Below, piece by piece: positions 9,239-19,608 of a stretch of 64,000 bases of DNA. The DNA comes from Lysobacter defluvii IMMIB APB-9 = DSM 18482. Lineage in GTDB: Bacteria; Pseudomonadota; Gammaproteobacteria; Xanthomonadales; Xanthomonadaceae. Both the position numbers and the translations under genes were made by a program. The notes under the pieces were generated by a model. The model had not been told where the DNA came from. It worked only from the letters and a program-made list of their open reading frames with translations, and made no database searches. The stretch is taken from contig NZ_AUHT01000006.1 in assembly GCF_000423325.1 (NCBI RefSeq), positions 62,001-126,000 on the forward strand, given 5' to 3'. Position 1 is the first letter of the stretch; each line of letters starts with the position of its first letter.

Positions 9239-9846
9239 CAGAACAGCTCCACGCTGCCGGCCACCGGGGCCCGGCTGAGGTTGCCCAGGTAGGCGCGCTC
9301 GGCGCGCACGATCTCGTCGTCGCCGCGGGTCGGCGGCAGCCGCTTGACCAGGGTGCGCCCGGTCTGGACGAAGAAGCACACCTTGCGGGCCTGGATGCCG
9401 TCCAGGTCCTGCGCGACCACGGGGATGCCCTCGGCCGCCAGGTACTGCAGCACGAAGCGTGCGTTGCGGGTGCCAACCGGGTCCAGGTGGAACCCGCTGA
9501 GCACGTTGCCGCCCCCGAACACCTTCGCCTGCAGGCGCTGCCGCCGGGCCCCGCGCTTGAGCAGGGCGTTGACCAGCAGTTCCATCGCGTGCACGCCGTA
9601 GCGGGCGCTGGGGTCTTCGCCGCTGCCGGCATGGCCGCCGGGAAGCAGGAAATGGTTCATGCCGCCGACCCCGACCGCCGGGTCGTACAGGCAGGCCGCA
9701 ACGCAGGAGCCGAGCAGGGTCACCAGCGCCAGCGGCTCGCCACTGACGCGGTAGTCGGCGGGCAGCAGCCGCACCGCGTGGGTGGACAGTTCCGCGTCCC
9801 AGTAGCTGCCGGCTTCGGTCACCGGGGCCGCGGCGGCCATGTTCAT
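9238..9846 (-). CDS. cheD: Chemoreceptor glutamine deamidase CheD
   Basis: This 202-residue protein deamidates specific receptor glutamines to glutamates. The catalytic cysteine C48 in LLGSCVAACLYD and histidine H65 in GGMNHFLLPGG have the 17-residue spacing typical of the family. The downstream fold is complete (KVFGGGNVL, PVVAQDLDG). The protein ends in AGSVELF, identical to the last seven residues of the short receptor at 6922-8088, suggesting a shared docking tail. It overlaps cheR (ATGA at its start) and cheB (ATGA at its end), so the three genes are translationally coupled. An alternative start two codons in (9840) is equally readable. Confidence 0.95.
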   Translation of the reverse strand: MNMAAAAPVTEAGSYWDAELSTHAVRLLPADYRVSGEPLALVTLLGSCVAACLYDPAVGVGGMNHFLLPGGHAGSGEDPSARYGVHAMELLVNALLKRGARRQRLQAKVFGGGNVLSGFHLDPVGTRNARFVLQYLAAEGIPVVAQDLDGIQARKVCFFVQTGRTLVKRLPPTRGDDEIVRAERAYLGNLSRAPVAGSVELF

Positions 9847-10709
9847 CGCCGTGCCCCGGCGGCGCGGTAGGTCGTCTGCCCACAGGGCGCGACCAGGTCG
9901 GCGGCATGGGTGAAGGTCTCCGAGTGGCCCGCGAACAGCAGCCCGCCGGGTGCGAGCAGGGGCACGATCCGCTCCAGCACCTGGCGCTGGGTGGGCTTGT
10001 CGAAGTAGATCATCACATTGCGGCAGAACACGGCGGAGAACCCGCCGCGCAACCCGTAGTCGCCGCCCAGCAGGTTGAGGGGACGGAACTGCACCAGCGA
10101 CTGCAGCTGCGGCCGCACCCGGCACAGTCCCTCGTTGGGGCCGGTGCCGCGCTGGAAGAACGCACGCCGGCGCTGCGGGGACAGCCGTGCGATGCGCTCC
10201 AGTGGGTAGGTCGCCGCCGCCGCGGTCCGCAGCACGCTGGTGTCGATGTCGGTCGCGAGGATCCGCACCGGCGGCGACAGCGTGCCGAAGGCCTCGCATG
10301 CGGTGATGGCGATGGACCAGGGCTCCTCGCCAGTGGAGGCCGCGTTGCACCACACCTGCAGCGTGCCGCCGTCGCGCGCGTGCATCGCGGCCAGGTGGCC
10401 GGCAAGGGTGTCGAAATGGTGCGCTTCGCGGAAGAACGAGGTCAGGTTGGTGGTGAGCGCATTGGTGAAGGCTTCCCACTCCGCGCCGCCGCCGGACTCG
10501 AGCCGGTCCAGGTAGTCACGGAAGCGCGACAGTCCCAGCGCCCGCACGCGGCGCGCCAGGCGGCTGTAGACCATGTCGCGCTTGTGCGGGTTGAGGTGGA
10601 TCCCGGCGCGGGCGTGGATCAGCTTCGCCACCCGGCGGAAGTCGCGCTCGTCGAACTCGAACTCGCGCACGTCCGCGTTGGTGGCGGCGGGGACAAGGGT
10701 GTCAGCCAT
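9843..10709 (-). CDS. cheR: Chemotaxis protein methyltransferase CheR
   Basis: This 288-residue protein methylates receptor glutamates using S-adenosylmethionine. The N-terminal helical domain ([16 protein letters not shown]) precedes the Rossmann domain with motifs [11 protein letters not shown], the SAM-binding phrase [26 protein letters not shown] and [11 protein letters not shown]. The beta-subdomain that binds receptor C-terminal pentapeptides is present; two receptors nearby end in HWQEF, a fitting ligand. It overlaps the Aer-like gene upstream by 8 bases and cheD downstream by 4, so receptor and adaptation enzymes are one operon. Confidence 0.96.
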   Translation of the reverse strand: MADTLVPAATNADVREFEFDERDFRRVAKLIHARAGIHLNPHKRDMVYSRLARRVRALGLSRFRDYLDRLESGGGAEWEAFTNALTTNLTSFFREAHHFDTLAGHLAAMHARDGGTLQVWCNAASTGEEPWSIAITACEAFGTLSPPVRILATDIDTSVLRTAAAATYPLERIARLSPQRRRAFFQRGTGPNEGLCRVRPQLQSLVQFRPLNLLGGDYGLRGGFSAVFCRNVMIYFDKPTQRQVLERIVPLLAPGGLLFAGHSETFTHAADLVAPCGQTTYRAAGARR

Positions 10710-12990
10710 GGACAGTGGCCCTGGCCCGCTCCCGGGGGGCGGCGGGGGTGGCGGCGGTCTGCGGGGTCTTCCCAGCGAGGCGGAACGCGGCGACCGAGTC
10801 CACCAGCTGGCCGGACTGCCGCTCCAGCTCGTTGGCGGCGCGGCGGGCGTGCTCGACCAGCTCGGCGTTGTGCTGGGTTCCCTCGTCCATCTGCGAAATG
10901 GCCTGGTTGACCTGGCCGATGCCGGTGGACTGCTCCTGTGCCGCCGAGCTGATCTCGGCGATCAGGCCGGCGACCTGCTGGACGCCGGCGACGATCTCGT
11001 TGATCGCGCCACCGGCTTCGCCGACCAGCCGGGTGCCGTTGCCGACGGTGCGGACCGAGGTCTCGACCAGGTCCTTGATCTCGCGGGCGGCCCCGGCGGA
11101 GCGCTGGGCCAGGCTGCGCACCTCCGAGGCGACCACGGCGAAGCCGCGTCCCTGCTCGCCTGCGCGCGCGGCCTCGACCGCGGCGTTCAGCGCCAGGATG
11201 TTGGTCTGGAACGCGATCCCGTCGATCACGCCGATGATGTCGACGATCCGGCGGGAGGCGGCGTCGATGTCGCCCATGGTGTCCACCACGCGCGCGGTGA
11301 GCTCGCCGCCGTGACGTGCCGCCTGGGCGGTGCCGCGCGCCAGCTCGCTGGCCTGCAGGGCGTTGCCGGCGGTCTGCCGCACCGTTGCGGTCAGCGACTC
11401 CAGCGAGGCGGCCGTCTCCTGCAGCGCGGCGGCCTGTTCCTCGGTCCGGCGCGACAGGTCGGCGTTGCCGCTGGCGATGCGCGCCGCCGCCGCGTCGATT
11501 CCGCGCGCACCGCCCTGGATGCCCGACACGATCGCCGAGAGCTGGTCGACGGTCCGGTTGGTGCTGTCCTTCATGCGCCCGAACACGCCCTGCATGTCCG
11601 AGTCGATGCGGCGGGTCAGGTCGCCGCCGGCGATCGCCGACAGGACCTGCTGCATCGCCTCCAGGCTCTGGCTGGTGGCCTGCAGCAGCTGGTCGATGTT
11701 GCCGGCGATGACGCGCAGGAAGCCGTGCTTGTCGTCGACCCGGATCCGCCGGCTGAAGTCGCCGGCCGCGGCCGCGCGCAGGACCTCGGCCACCTCGTCC
11801 TGCATCGCCAGCGCCTCGGTGCGGTCGCGCAGTTCGGTGACGACGCCGATCTGCACGCCGCCCTCGAGCACCGGGGTGACGGTCAGGTCCAGCTCGCGGC
11901 TGCCCAGCCGCAGACGGTGGGCGCGCGTGCCTTCGAGCGCCTGCAGCGCAGCGCGGTCCATTCCGGTCCCGGCAACCAGGGCCGCCAGGTCGACGCCGGC
12001 GAGGTGGTCCGGATCGAACCCCGCCACCGTGTCGCGCACGTCGCCGGCGATCCGCGCCAGCAGGTCCCGGGCAGCCTGGTTCGCATGGACCACGCGAAGC
12101 TCATGATTGGCGACCAGCACGCTCGCGGGCGCCACGTCGAGCGCGCGCTGGATGCGTGCGGTGCTGCGCGCGCGGCGCCGCGATTCGATCACCTCGAATC
12201 CGAGCCGGACCTGCATCGACTTGAGCCCCTGCATCACCCGCCCGATCTCGTCGTTGCGGTCGATCGGGATGTGATCGTCGTAGTGGCCGCTGGCGATTCG
12301 GCGGAAATGGCCCACCGCGCCCTCGAGCCGGTCGACCACGTCGCGCGACAGCCACCAGGCGCAGTACAGCGAGAACGCGCCGAGCGCGGCCACGGCCAGC
12401 CAGATCGCCTGGGCGCCGGCTCCGGTGCCGGCGAGCCACGCCAGCCCGGCACCGGCCGCGGTTGTGCCGAGGGCAGCCAGCACCAGCCGCTGGCGGAGCG
12501 AGAGCCGCCACAGCGGATTGAGCTCCTTTAGCCGGTCGCGCCGGCCCACGCGCCCCACCTGCAGCCGAAGCCCATCACTGCGCCCCGAACGGAACGCGGC
12601 ATACGCCCGTTCGGCCCGGGCGATGTCGCGCGCACCCACGCGGCGCCGCACCGACATGTAGCCGGTGAGCTGGCCGTCCTCGTGCACCGGGGCCACGTTG
12701 GCGCGCACCCAGTAATGGTCGCCGTCCTTCGCGCGGTTCTTGATGATGCCTTCCCACGGACGCCCGGCCTGCAGGGTCCGCCACAGGTCGGCGAACACCT
12801 GCGGGGGCATGTCGGGGTGGCGCACCAGGTTGTGGGGCTGCCCAAGCAGTTCGTCCTCGCTGAAGCCGCTGATCCGGACGAAGTCCCGGTTCACCATGCG
12901 GATCACGCCGCGGGTGTCGGTGGCCGAGACGAGGATGTCGGCGTCGTCGAGTTCGATGGCCCCGCCGGTGACGGGAAGGTTGGTCCGCAT
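10702..12990 (-). CDS. Aer-like PAS-domain aerotaxis/energy-taxis receptor
   Basis: This 762-residue receptor probably senses redox or oxygen through a flavin. The N-terminal PAS domain (residues ~15-120) carries Aer landmarks: [13 protein letters not shown] at 54-66 and [16 protein letters not shown] at 84-99. Two close hydrophobic segments follow (~165-210) with no periplasmic domain, then HAMP, a second PAS-like domain ([21 protein letters not shown]), further HAMP-like repeats and the MCP signalling hairpin ([20 protein letters not shown]). It ends in ATVHG and lacks a CheR-binding pentapeptide, as expected for Aer-type receptors. The start at 12990 was chosen because it begins the PAS domain; the longer open frame (to 13128) would cross a terminator and a promoter. 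It heads the operon with cheR-cheD-cheB. Confidence 0.93.
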   Translation of the reverse strand: MRTNLPVTGGAIELDDADILVSATDTRGVIRMVNRDFVRISGFSEDELLGQPHNLVRHPDMPPQVFADLWRTLQAGRPWEGIIKNRAKDGDHYWVRANVAPVHEDGQLTGYMSVRRRVGARDIARAERAYAAFRSGRSDGLRLQVGRVGRRDRLKELNPLWRLSLRQRLVLAALGTTAAGAGLAWLAGTGAGAQAIWLAVAALGAFSLYCAWWLSRDVVDRLEGAVGHFRRIASGHYDDHIPIDRNDEIGRVMQGLKSMQVRLGFEVIESRRRARSTARIQRALDVAPASVLVANHELRVVHANQAARDLLARIAGDVRDTVAGFDPDHLAGVDLAALVAGTGMDRAALQALEGTRAHRLRLGSRELDLTVTPVLEGGVQIGVVTELRDRTEALAMQDEVAEVLRAAAAGDFSRRIRVDDKHGFLRVIAGNIDQLLQATSQSLEAMQQVLSAIAGGDLTRRIDSDMQGVFGRMKDSTNRTVDQLSAIVSGIQGGARGIDAAAARIASGNADLSRRTEEQAAALQETAASLESLTATVRQTAGNALQASELARGTAQAARHGGELTARVVDTMGDIDAASRRIVDIIGVIDGIAFQTNILALNAAVEAARAGEQGRGFAVVASEVRSLAQRSAGAAREIKDLVETSVRTVGNGTRLVGEAGGAINEIVAGVQQVAGLIAEISSAAQEQSTGIGQVNQAISQMDEGTQHNAELVEHARRAANELERQSGQLVDSVAAFRLAGKTPQTAATPAAPRERARATVHG

Positions 12991-13047
12991 GGTGAGGGCT
13001 CTGCCGGCGTGGGGGTGCCGGCCTGGAATGGTTTGCAGCTGTACGGG

Positions 13048-13074
13048 ATATCGGCCGCCGGCAAGGCATCTGAA
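13048..13074 (-). promoter_or_regulatory. Probable sigma-28 promoter for aer-cheR-cheD-cheB
   Basis: On the - strand, TTCA (13071-13074), a 15-base spacer and GCCGATAT (13048-13055). The -10 box matches 7 of 8 consensus bases but the -35 box only 2 of 4. It lies 58 bases before the aer-like start codon and just after the upstream terminator. Confidence 0.6.
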
Positions 13075-13092
13075 GCGGGCCCGGAAACGAAG

Positions 13093-13120
13093 GGGGGCGC
13101 ACCGTTGCCGGTGCGCCCCC
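13093..13120 (-). terminator. Rho-independent-type terminator of the tsx-mcp operon
   Basis: A perfect 11-bp stem, GGGGGCGCACC (13093-13103) with GGTGCGCCCCC (13110-13120), and a 6-base loop, 26 bases after the stop of the receptor gene at 13147. The following bases on the - strand contain only a short T-rich stretch. Confidence 0.75.
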
Positions 13121-13146
13121 TCCGTCACGCGGAGTGCGTGCGTGCT

Positions 13147-15411
13147 TTAGAACTCCTGCCAGTGCGCGTCGCCACCCGCGGCCACCCGGCGGCTCGGCCC
13201 GGCACCGGCGGGGAGCGCGTTGGCCGCGCGGTCGGTATGCGCCTGCGGGCTGCGTACGGGCGCGGGCACCGCGGGCACCGCTCCGGATTCGCGCAGGTGC
13301 CGTTCGAAGCCTTCGAGGTCGGAGCGGCCTCCCTCGATGCGGAAGATCGCCACGGTCTGCACCAGGCCGCCGGCCTGCTGCTCCAGCGATCGTGCAGCGG
13401 CGGACGCCTGCTCGACGAGCGCGGCGTTCTGCTGGGTGCCCTCGTCCATCTGCACCACCGCCTGGCTGACCTGCTCGATGCCGGCGCTCTGCTCGGCCGA
13501 GGCCGCGGCGATCTCCGACATGATCTCGGTGACCTTCGCGACGCTGGTGACGATCTCGTCCATCGTCCGGCCCGCCTGGCTGACGAGCTCGCTGCCGGTG
13601 TCGACCCGGGCCACCGAGTCATCGATCAGCACCTTGATCTCCTTGGCGGCGGCCGCCGAGCGCTGCGCCAGCGAGCGCACCTCGGAGGCGACCACAGCGA
13701 AGCCACGGCCCTGCTCGCCGGCGCGGGCAGCCTCGACGGCGGCATTGAGCGCCAGAATGTTGGTCTGGAAGGCGATGCCGTCGATCACGCTGATGATGTC
13801 GACGATGCGGCGCGAGGCCTCGTTGATCTCGTCCATGGTCCGCACCACGCGGCCGACCACCTCGCCGCCCTGGCCGGCCACCTCGGCGGCGCCACGGGCG
13901 AGCTGGTTGGCAGCCCGGGCGTTGTCGGCGTTGTGCTGCACGGTGGAGGTGAGCTCCTCCATCGATGAGGCGGTCTCCTCCAGCGAGGCGGCCTGCTGCT
14001 CGGTGCGGCGCGAGAGGTCCGCGTTGCCGGCGGCGATCTCCCCGGCGGCGGCGTTGATGGTGTCGCTGCCCTGGCGGATCTGGCCGACGATCTGCGCGAG
14101 CTTCTCAACGGTGCGGTTGGCGTCGGCGGCCAGCTGGCCGAACTGGCCGGGCAGGGTTTCGTCGGCGCGACGGCGCAGCTCGCCTTCGGAGACGGCGGTG
14201 AGCAACTCGCCAACTTCGCCGAGACCGCTGTGGGCGGTCGCCATCAGCGTATTCAGTCCGTTGATCGCGTCGCGGTAAACAAATTCGAACTGCTCCGCGT
14301 CGCCCCGCCGGCTGAAGTCGCCCGCCACTGCGGCGTCGACCAGCTCCGCGATCTCGGAGTTGACCCGCTGCATGCCTTCCTTCACCGCGTCGACGGCCTC
14401 CGTGATGCGGGCCTGCCGGCCAGGGAGACGGTCCATGTCGACCGACAGGTCCCCGCGGCCGTATCGCGCCACGACGTCCACGACCCTGGCCTGCACGGCG
14501 ATGTGGGTGGAGACCAGCTCGTTGATCCGTTCCGCCATCTCGCGGTAGGACCCGGAGAAGTCGTCCGGATCCATCCGGAAGTCGAGCTCACCCGCCGCGT
14601 GCTGGCGGCACATCTCATGCTGTGCACCGGTGAAGCGTTGGAGGCTCTGCTGCATCACGCGCATGGACTCCAGCAGCTGGCCGATCTCGTCGCGGGAGTC
14701 CACCGTGATCTCGCTGTCGAAGTTGCCACTGGCGATCGCGGCGGAGATGTCCTTGGCACGCCCGAGGGCGCGGCCGATCATCCGCGCAAGCAGCAGGCCG
14801 AAGCCGAGTGCCAGTACGGAAGCGGCGATGGTCAGTCCGGTGATCACCTGGATGGACCGCTCGAACGCGGCCGCCGATGCTTCCAGCTCCTGTTGCAGCA
14901 GGCGGTCGTCGTTGTGCTTCAGGCCGTTGAGCGCGTCGAACATCTTGAGGCGCAGCGGCTGCAGGGTTTCGGTCGCGATCACCGCCGCGGCGTCGTAGTC
15001 ACCCGCCTGCGCCGCCGCAAGGAACGCCTCGTTGCCCTGCATGTAGGCCTTGAAGAGCGGGTCGACCGCGGCGTAGAGCTCGCGCGAGCTGTCGTCGGTG
15101 AGCAGCGACTGGTACAGCTCGTTGGACGCGTGCGCGCCGTCGCGGGCGAACCGGAAGCCTTCCAGGGCCGCTTCGTAATCGCGGTCCTGCAGCAGCACGA
15201 GCTCGTTGGTGCGCAGCTCGGAGATCCAGGCGAACGTCTCGGCAATGGCGCGCACCGACGGCATCTGGTTCTGCACGACGCGCTGGATCTGCTGGTTGGA
15301 CGAGGTGATCTGCGCGTGCGCGAGCACGCCGAGCAGGATCGTCAACAGTACGGATGCCGCTACGCCAAGCAGCTGCTTGCGTGCGACGGACATGTCCTTG
15401 AACCACTTCAT
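13147..15411 (-). CDS. Methyl-accepting chemotaxis protein with four-helix-bundle sensor, coupled to a Tsx-type porin
   Basis: This 754-residue transmembrane receptor has TM1 at ~15-35, a ~150-residue all-helical periplasmic domain (4HB_MCP type; opens with [20 protein letters not shown]), TM2 near 190-215, HAMP and HAMP-like repeats ([20 protein letters not shown]), and the signalling hairpin ([20 protein letters not shown]). It ends in HWQEF, the xWxxF-type pentapeptide that tethers CheR. The ATG overlaps the stop of the upstream porin gene (ATGA), so receptor and porin are made together. The signalling half is nearly identical to that of the receptor at 16377-19067, indicating a tandem duplication. 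The ligand is unknown; the coupling suggests something that enters through the porin. Confidence 0.94.
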   Translation of the reverse strand: MKWFKDMSVARKQLLGVAASVLLTILLGVLAHAQITSSNQQIQRVVQNQMPSVRAIAETFAWISELRTNELVLLQDRDYEAALEGFRFARDGAHASNELYQSLLTDDSSRELYAAVDPLFKAYMQGNEAFLAAAQAGDYDAAAVIATETLQPLRLKMFDALNGLKHNDDRLLQQELEASAAAFERSIQVITGLTIAASVLALGFGLLLARMIGRALGRAKDISAAIASGNFDSEITVDSRDEIGQLLESMRVMQQSLQRFTGAQHEMCRQHAAGELDFRMDPDDFSGSYREMAERINELVSTHIAVQARVVDVVARYGRGDLSVDMDRLPGRQARITEAVDAVKEGMQRVNSEIAELVDAAVAGDFSRRGDAEQFEFVYRDAINGLNTLMATAHSGLGEVGELLTAVSEGELRRRADETLPGQFGQLAADANRTVEKLAQIVGQIRQGSDTINAAAGEIAAGNADLSRRTEQQAASLEETASSMEELTSTVQHNADNARAANQLARGAAEVAGQGGEVVGRVVRTMDEINEASRRIVDIISVIDGIAFQTNILALNAAVEAARAGEQGRGFAVVASEVRSLAQRSAAAAKEIKVLIDDSVARVDTGSELVSQAGRTMDEIVTSVAKVTEIMSEIAAASAEQSAGIEQVSQAVVQMDEGTQQNAALVEQASAAARSLEQQAGGLVQTVAIFRIEGGRSDLEGFERHLRESGAVPAVPAPVRSPQAHTDRAANALPAGAGPSRRVAAGGDAHWQEF

Positions 15412-16199
15412 GGCAGGTGTACCTTGATCAGGAGGCTTGCTGTGTTCTGGTCGGTTCCGCCCAGTGCCCGGCCAAGGGGGCCGCGGTGGGCGATGCCGTA
15501 CTTGTTCTTCCAGTAGTCGTACTCGACCCCCACGTAGAGGGTCTCCGCGCTGCCGCCGAGGGCTTTTCCAAGGTCGTACTTGACCTGCGGGTTGACGTGC
15601 AGGTGCGCGTGCCGGGTGCCGCTGTTGTCGACGACCCAGTCGATGAATCCGTCGACGAGGAGATCGGATCGCCCGACGGGCATGCTCCAGGCCCACACCG
15701 GCGTTAGCTGCCACTGGTTGCCGCCGCCATTCCGGGGGATCCGGCGGTAGGCGTTGAGTTGCAGGTACTTGAGGCCGGGGATGTCCAGGTCGATGCCGGC
15801 GCCCACCAGCAGGGTCTCGACGTCGGCCTCGCCGAACTCGTACCCGGTGGCGAGCAGCACGTCGGTCACCGCTCCGGCGCCAACGTGGCGTCCGAGGGTT
15901 TTCCCGAGTGAGAAGCGGGGCGCGAATTCACCGTAGTAGGTGGTGCCGCCGCTTTCCGGGTGCGGCTCGCCGTTGAAGGCCGTGATGTCGATGAAGGCGA
16001 AGGTGTCGCCGTACTTCCAGCCGTTGGCGTGCTCCAACGTGAGGGTCTGTTGGTTGGAGGGATCGACCGCGTGGTTGCGGCCGTTGAGGTAGCTCAGGCT
16101 GCTGGTTTGCCAGTGCAGCCACTCTCCGGCGTTCGCCGGGGTAGCTGCCAGCAGGCCGGCGCCGATCAGGGCGGCGGCCAGCACGTGGTTCGGGTTCAT
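15408..16199 (-). CDS. Outer-membrane nucleoside-specific channel (Tsx/OmpK family)
   Basis: This 263-residue protein has a signal peptide (residues 1-24, cleavage after TPANA). The mature part alternates short amphipathic strands as in small beta-barrels, with the Tsx/OmpK phrase [14 protein letters not shown] and later [20 protein letters not shown]-like loops and a C-terminal strand ending [10 protein letters not shown]. Family members let nucleosides or other small solutes cross the outer membrane. The gene overlaps the following chemoreceptor gene by four bases, an unusual pairing of porin and receptor in one transcript. A FliA-like promoter lies upstream. The family call rests on motif resemblance; the exact solute is unknown. 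Confidence 0.78.
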   Translation of the reverse strand: MNPNHVLAAALIGAGLLAATPANAGEWLHWQTSSLSYLNGRNHAVDPSNQQTLTLEHANGWKYGDTFAFIDITAFNGEPHPESGGTTYYGEFAPRFSLGKTLGRHVGAGAVTDVLLATGYEFGEADVETLLVGAGIDLDIPGLKYLQLNAYRRIPRNGGGNQWQLTPVWAWSMPVGRSDLLVDGFIDWVVDNSGTRHAHLHVNPQVKYDLGKALGGSAETLYVGVEYDYWKNKYGIAHRGPLGRALGGTDQNTASLLIKVHLP

Positions 16200-16235
16200 T
16201 CGGGTACTCGGGGGAGGGGAGGAACAACCCGTTTC

Positions 16236-16262
16236 CTAACGGCCCGCGCAGGGTCGGCCTTG
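16236..16262 (-). promoter_or_regulatory. Probable sigma-28 promoter for the tsx-mcp operon
   Basis: On the - strand, CAAG (16259-16262), a 15-base spacer and GCCGTTAG (16236-16243). The -10 box is identical to that of the fliD promoter, but the -35 box is poor (2 of 4). It lies 37 bases before the porin start codon. Confidence 0.5.
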
Positions 16263-16322
16263 AGGCGAAGCCATGCCGGAATGGAACGATGGTGGGCCGT
16301 TGTTCACCTTGCGGCCGGAAGG

Positions 16323-16351
16323 AAAAAGGGCGCGCCGTCTCCGGCGCGCCC
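16323..16351 (-). terminator. Rho-independent terminator of the large chemoreceptor gene
   Basis: A 9-bp stem, GGGCGCGCC (16328-16336) with GGCGCGCCC (16343-16351), and a 6-base loop, followed on the - strand by TTTTT (complement of 16323-16327). It separates this receptor from the tsx-mcp operon. Confidence 0.88.
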
Positions 16352-16376
16352 CAGGCTTCCAGCGATGTACCGCGGA

Positions 16377-19067
16377 TCAGAACTCCTGCCAGTGCTGGTC
16401 GTTGCTGGCCGCCGTCGCCGGGCGCGGCACGGAGCGGGGTGGCTTGCCGGCGTTGGACGATGCGGAGGACGCTTCGGCGACTGCGGTGCGGTCCGCGGAC
16501 GGGCGTGGCTTCGTGGCGCCCGGCACCATCCCGGCCGCCTCGGCCTCGATCCGCTCCAGGTCCTCGTCCAGCGAGCTGTCCAGGCGGAACGCGGCCACGG
16601 TCTCGACCAGCACCGAGGACTGCTGCTCCAGCGAGCGGGCCGCGGCGGAGGCCTGCTCCACCAGCGCGGCGTTCTGCTGGGTGCCCTCGTCCATGTGGGT
16701 GATGGCCTGGCTGACCTGCTCGATGCCGCTGCTCTGCTCGGCGGAGGCGGCGCTGATCTCGGCGATGATCTCGGCCACGCGGTTCACGCTGGCGACGATC
16801 TCGTCCATGGTCTTGCCGGCGCGGTTCACCAGGGCGCTGCCGTCGTCGACCTTCGCGACCGAGTCGTCGATCAGCACCTTGATCTCCTTGGCGGCCGCGG
16901 CCGAGCGCTGCGCAAGCGAACGCACCTCGGAGGCGACCACGGCGAAGCCGCGGCCCTGCTCGCCGGCGCGCGCCGCTTCCACGGCGGCATTGAGCGCCAG
17001 GATGTTGGTCTGGAACGCGATGCCGTCGATCACGCCGATGATGTCGACGATCTTGCGCGAGGCGGCGTTGATGCCTTCCATCGTCTTGACCACCTCGCCC
17101 ACGACCTCGCCGCCCTGGGTGGCGACGCCGGCCGCGCCGATGGCGAGCTGGTTGGCCTGGCGGGCATTGTCGGCGTTGTGCTGGACGGTGGAGGTCAGCT
17201 CCTCCATCGACGAGGCGGTCTCCTCCAGCGAGGCGGCCTGCTGCTCGGTGCGGCGGGACAGGTCCTCGTTGCCCGAGGAGATCTCGCCGGCGGCGGCGCT
17301 GATCGAGTCGCTGCCCTTGCGGATGCGGCCGACGATCCCGGCCAGGCGCTCGACGGTGTGGTTGGCGTCACCGACCAGCGCGCCGAAGCGGCCGGGCAGG
17401 GTGGCATCGGCACGGCGGGTCAGGTCGCCGTCGGCCATCGCGGCCAGCAGCTGCCCGACCTCGTCGAGGCCGCGGTCGGCGCTGGCCATCAGCTCGTTGA
17501 GGTCCTCGATCATCTCGCGGTAGATGAACTCGAAGCGCTCGGCGTCGCCACGCTTGCTGAAGTCGCCGGCCACGGCCGCCTCCACCAGCATCCGGATCTC
17601 GGCGGTGACGGCCTGGTTGCCGGCCTTGACCGCGTCCACGGCAGCGGTGACCTCGGCCTTCACGCCCGGGAAGCGGGTGATATCGCGCGACAGGTCGCCG
17701 CGGGCGTACGCGCCGACGATTTCGATGGTCTCGCGCGCCAGGGCGATGTGCGACTCGACCAGGGTGTTGATCTCCTCGGCCATCGTCCCGTAAGCGCCGG
17801 GGAAGGCGCTGGTGTCCAGTCGCTCGTGGATCTCGCCGGCCTCGTGGGCGTCGTAGACCTTGCGCTGGGCGGTCGCGAAGGAGCGCAGCGAAACCACCGC
17901 GCGCTGCAGCCCGCGGGCGATGTCGCGCAGTTCGTCCTGGCTATCGGTGCGGACCTCGTCCGGGAACTCGCCGGCGGCGATCGCCTCGGCGGCGCCCTGG
18001 ATGGTGTGCAGCGAGTGGCGGGTGCTGCGCGTGAAGCCCAGGAACAGGTAGCCGGCGACCAGCAGGACCAGCACGACCACCAGCGCGGTCACCCACGCGG
18101 TGGTGCGCAGCGAGGAAAGCTGTGCGGCAGCGGCGGCGTCGAGGGCGTTGATGCTGCCCAGCATGGCCGCGGCCATGGCGAGGTGGGTGGCGTGCTCGCG
18201 CGCGGCCAGGGTCTCGACCGGCAGCTCGGGCATGTCGGCATCGAGGATATGCGTGGTGATCGCCTGGTTCTGCTTGCCCATGGCGTCCAGCGCGGTGCGG
18301 ATCGGCTTGCCGCCGGTGCCGGCCAGGACCGGCATGCGCTGCTCGGCGTTGGCGAGCTCCAGCTCGATGCGACCGCGCAGGAACTCCTGCATGGTCCGCG
18401 AGATCGCCAGCCCGGTGCGGTCTTCGACCCAGATCGCGCCCTCGCCCAGCACCCGCAGGCCGACCACGCCCTGCTGGGCGGTGTACTCGGCCAGGGTCGG
18501 CAGCCAGTCGCTCGCGGCGCGGCCCATGTAGAGCACGGTGGGCTCCTGCGAGTGCGACAGCCCGGTGCGCTCGGCGACCAGGTTCATCAGCCCGTTGACC
18601 TGCCGGATCGCCTCGTCCGATGCCGTCGTGCTGCTGTCGCTGGCGGCCGCCGTCCAGGCCTCGGTGGCCGCGTCCATCGACTGCGCCAGGGTGGCGTCGC
18701 CGACGTTTGCGGCGGCCCAGCGCGATGCCGCCTGCAGGTGCCGGCTGGCATTGGCGGCGTCGGTCGCCATTTCCGCGGCCGCGGCCTCGTTGCCGGCGGA
18801 GACCCGCACCTGCTTCTGGCGGTGGGCCTGCATGGCCAGCATCGACTGCTGCAGGTGCGAAAGGCCCTGCACCGCGCTGCGCTGGCGTTCGACGGCCTGG
18901 ATCTCGGAGTTCGAGCGCACCATCAGGATCCCGGCCAGCACGCCGCAGGTCACCATGAAGGCCGCGCCGATCACCAGTGCCTTGTGCCCGAAGCGCAGGC
19001 TGGCCATCAGCCGGATGGCCGGAGCGAGCATCCGGTCGGAGAAGGAGGGGGAGTGGCGTGCGGACAT
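16377..19067 (-). CDS. Large transmembrane methyl-accepting chemotaxis protein
   Basis: This 896-residue receptor has TM1 at ~30-50, a large helical periplasmic domain of ~265 residues (nitrate/nitrite-sensing-like length, rich in Ala and helices), TM2 near 317-337, HAMP, additional HAMP-like linkers and the signalling hairpin ([20 protein letters not shown]). It ends in HWQEF, a CheR-tethering pentapeptide. The start at 19067 lies 30 bases downstream of a strong FliA promoter; the longer open frame to 19220 would begin upstream of that promoter. It is monocistronic, with its own promoter and terminator. Its cytoplasmic half is a close paralogue of the receptor at 13147-15411, but the periplasmic domains differ, so the two sense different things. 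Confidence 0.94.
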   Translation of the reverse strand: MSARHSPSFSDRMLAPAIRLMASLRFGHKALVIGAAFMVTCGVLAGILMVRSNSEIQAVERQRSAVQGLSHLQQSMLAMQAHRQKQVRVSAGNEAAAAEMATDAANASRHLQAASRWAAANVGDATLAQSMDAATEAWTAAASDSSTTASDEAIRQVNGLMNLVAERTGLSHSQEPTVLYMGRAASDWLPTLAEYTAQQGVVGLRVLGEGAIWVEDRTGLAISRTMQEFLRGRIELELANAEQRMPVLAGTGGKPIRTALDAMGKQNQAITTHILDADMPELPVETLAAREHATHLAMAAAMLGSINALDAAAAAQLSSLRTTAWVTALVVVLVLLVAGYLFLGFTRSTRHSLHTIQGAAEAIAAGEFPDEVRTDSQDELRDIARGLQRAVVSLRSFATAQRKVYDAHEAGEIHERLDTSAFPGAYGTMAEEINTLVESHIALARETIEIVGAYARGDLSRDITRFPGVKAEVTAAVDAVKAGNQAVTAEIRMLVEAAVAGDFSKRGDAERFEFIYREMIEDLNELMASADRGLDEVGQLLAAMADGDLTRRADATLPGRFGALVGDANHTVERLAGIVGRIRKGSDSISAAAGEISSGNEDLSRRTEQQAASLEETASSMEELTSTVQHNADNARQANQLAIGAAGVATQGGEVVGEVVKTMEGINAASRKIVDIIGVIDGIAFQTNILALNAAVEAARAGEQGRGFAVVASEVRSLAQRSAAAAKEIKVLIDDSVAKVDDGSALVNRAGKTMDEIVASVNRVAEIIAEISAASAEQSSGIEQVSQAITHMDEGTQQNAALVEQASAAARSLEQQSSVLVETVAAFRLDSSLDEDLERIEAEAAGMVPGATKPRPSADRTAVAEASSASSNAGKPPRSVPRPATAASNDQHWQEF

Positions 19068-19096
19068 CGGAGCCTCGAATGGGTGGGTCTCCCGCG

Positions 19097-19123
19097 GCAA
19101 CGGCACCGGACCCACGATCTTTA
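19097..19123 (-). promoter_or_regulatory. Sigma-28 promoter for the large chemoreceptor
   Basis: On the - strand, TAAA (19120-19123), exactly 15 bases, then GCCGTTGC (19097-19104). It lies 30 bases before the receptor start codon and faces away from a second FliA promoter at 19175-19201. Confidence 0.85.
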
Positions 19124-19174
19124 ATCGCCCGCGACGGCGGGTGTGATCGCGGTCACGTCCTGGCTGCGCCGGGG

Positions 19175-19201
19175 TAAAGATCCCGCGCACGCGGCCGATC
19201 G
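19175..19201 (+). promoter_or_regulatory. Sigma-28 promoter for the TonB-domain protein
   Basis: On the + strand, TAAA (19175-19178), exactly 15 bases, then GCCGATCG (19194-19201), 6 of 8 in the -10 box with the conserved GCCGAT intact. It lies 79 bases before the start codon at 19280 and diverges from the receptor promoter 51 bases away. Confidence 0.75.
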
Positions 19202-19279
19202 GTGGGACAGGAGGGCGCATCCCCGGTGCCCCCGTATTCCCCAGGCTCTCCCCGGCCGAACGTTTCCAGGAGTTTCCCC

Positions 19280-19585
19280 ATGCCGCGTTTCCGCATCCTT
19301 GTTCCCGCCCTGCTCGCGATGGCCATCGCCCTGCCGGCGCATGCCAACCTGAGCCCGACCAAGCGCGTCGACCCGCAGTACCCCGCCGAAGCGGCCCGCA
19401 ACGGCACCGAGGGCTTCGTCGAGGTCGAGTTCACCGTCACCCCGGACGGCAAGGTCGACAGCGTGTCGGTCGTCAACGCCCGTCCCTCGCGCGTGTTCGA
19501 GGCCTCGGCGGTCCGTGCCGTGAAGCAGTGGGAGTTCGCCCCGGGCGGCGGCCGCGGCAAGGTGCGGCTGGACTTCAAGCTGTAA
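19280..19585 (+). CDS. Small secreted protein consisting of a TonB C-terminal domain
   Basis: This 101-residue protein has a signal peptide (residues 1-22, cleavage after PAHA) followed only by a TonB C-terminal domain: [23 protein letters not shown], split as [12 protein letters not shown] (about residues 35-46) and [14 protein letters not shown], then [15 protein letters not shown]. It lacks the membrane anchor and Pro-rich spacer of real TonB, so it cannot itself transduce proton-motive force as TonB does. It is the only + strand gene in the motility region, has a FliA promoter and ends at a bidirectional terminator. A role in motility or the cell envelope is inferred from context only. 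The start has an AGGAG site ten bases upstream. Confidence 0.88.
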   Translation: MPRFRILVPALLAMAIALPAHANLSPTKRVDPQYPAEAARNGTEGFVEVEFTVTPDGKVDSVSVVNARPSRVFEASAVRAVKQWEFAPGGGRGKVRLDFKL

Positions 19586-19608
19586 TCCGGCGCCACGCCG
19601 AGGTAAAC

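Noticed and set aside
15960-19124. A 1054-codon open frame on the + strand
   Set aside because: It is antisense to two receptor genes and arises from GC-rich third positions; the translation is Gly/Arg/His/Asp-rich low complexity without any family motif.
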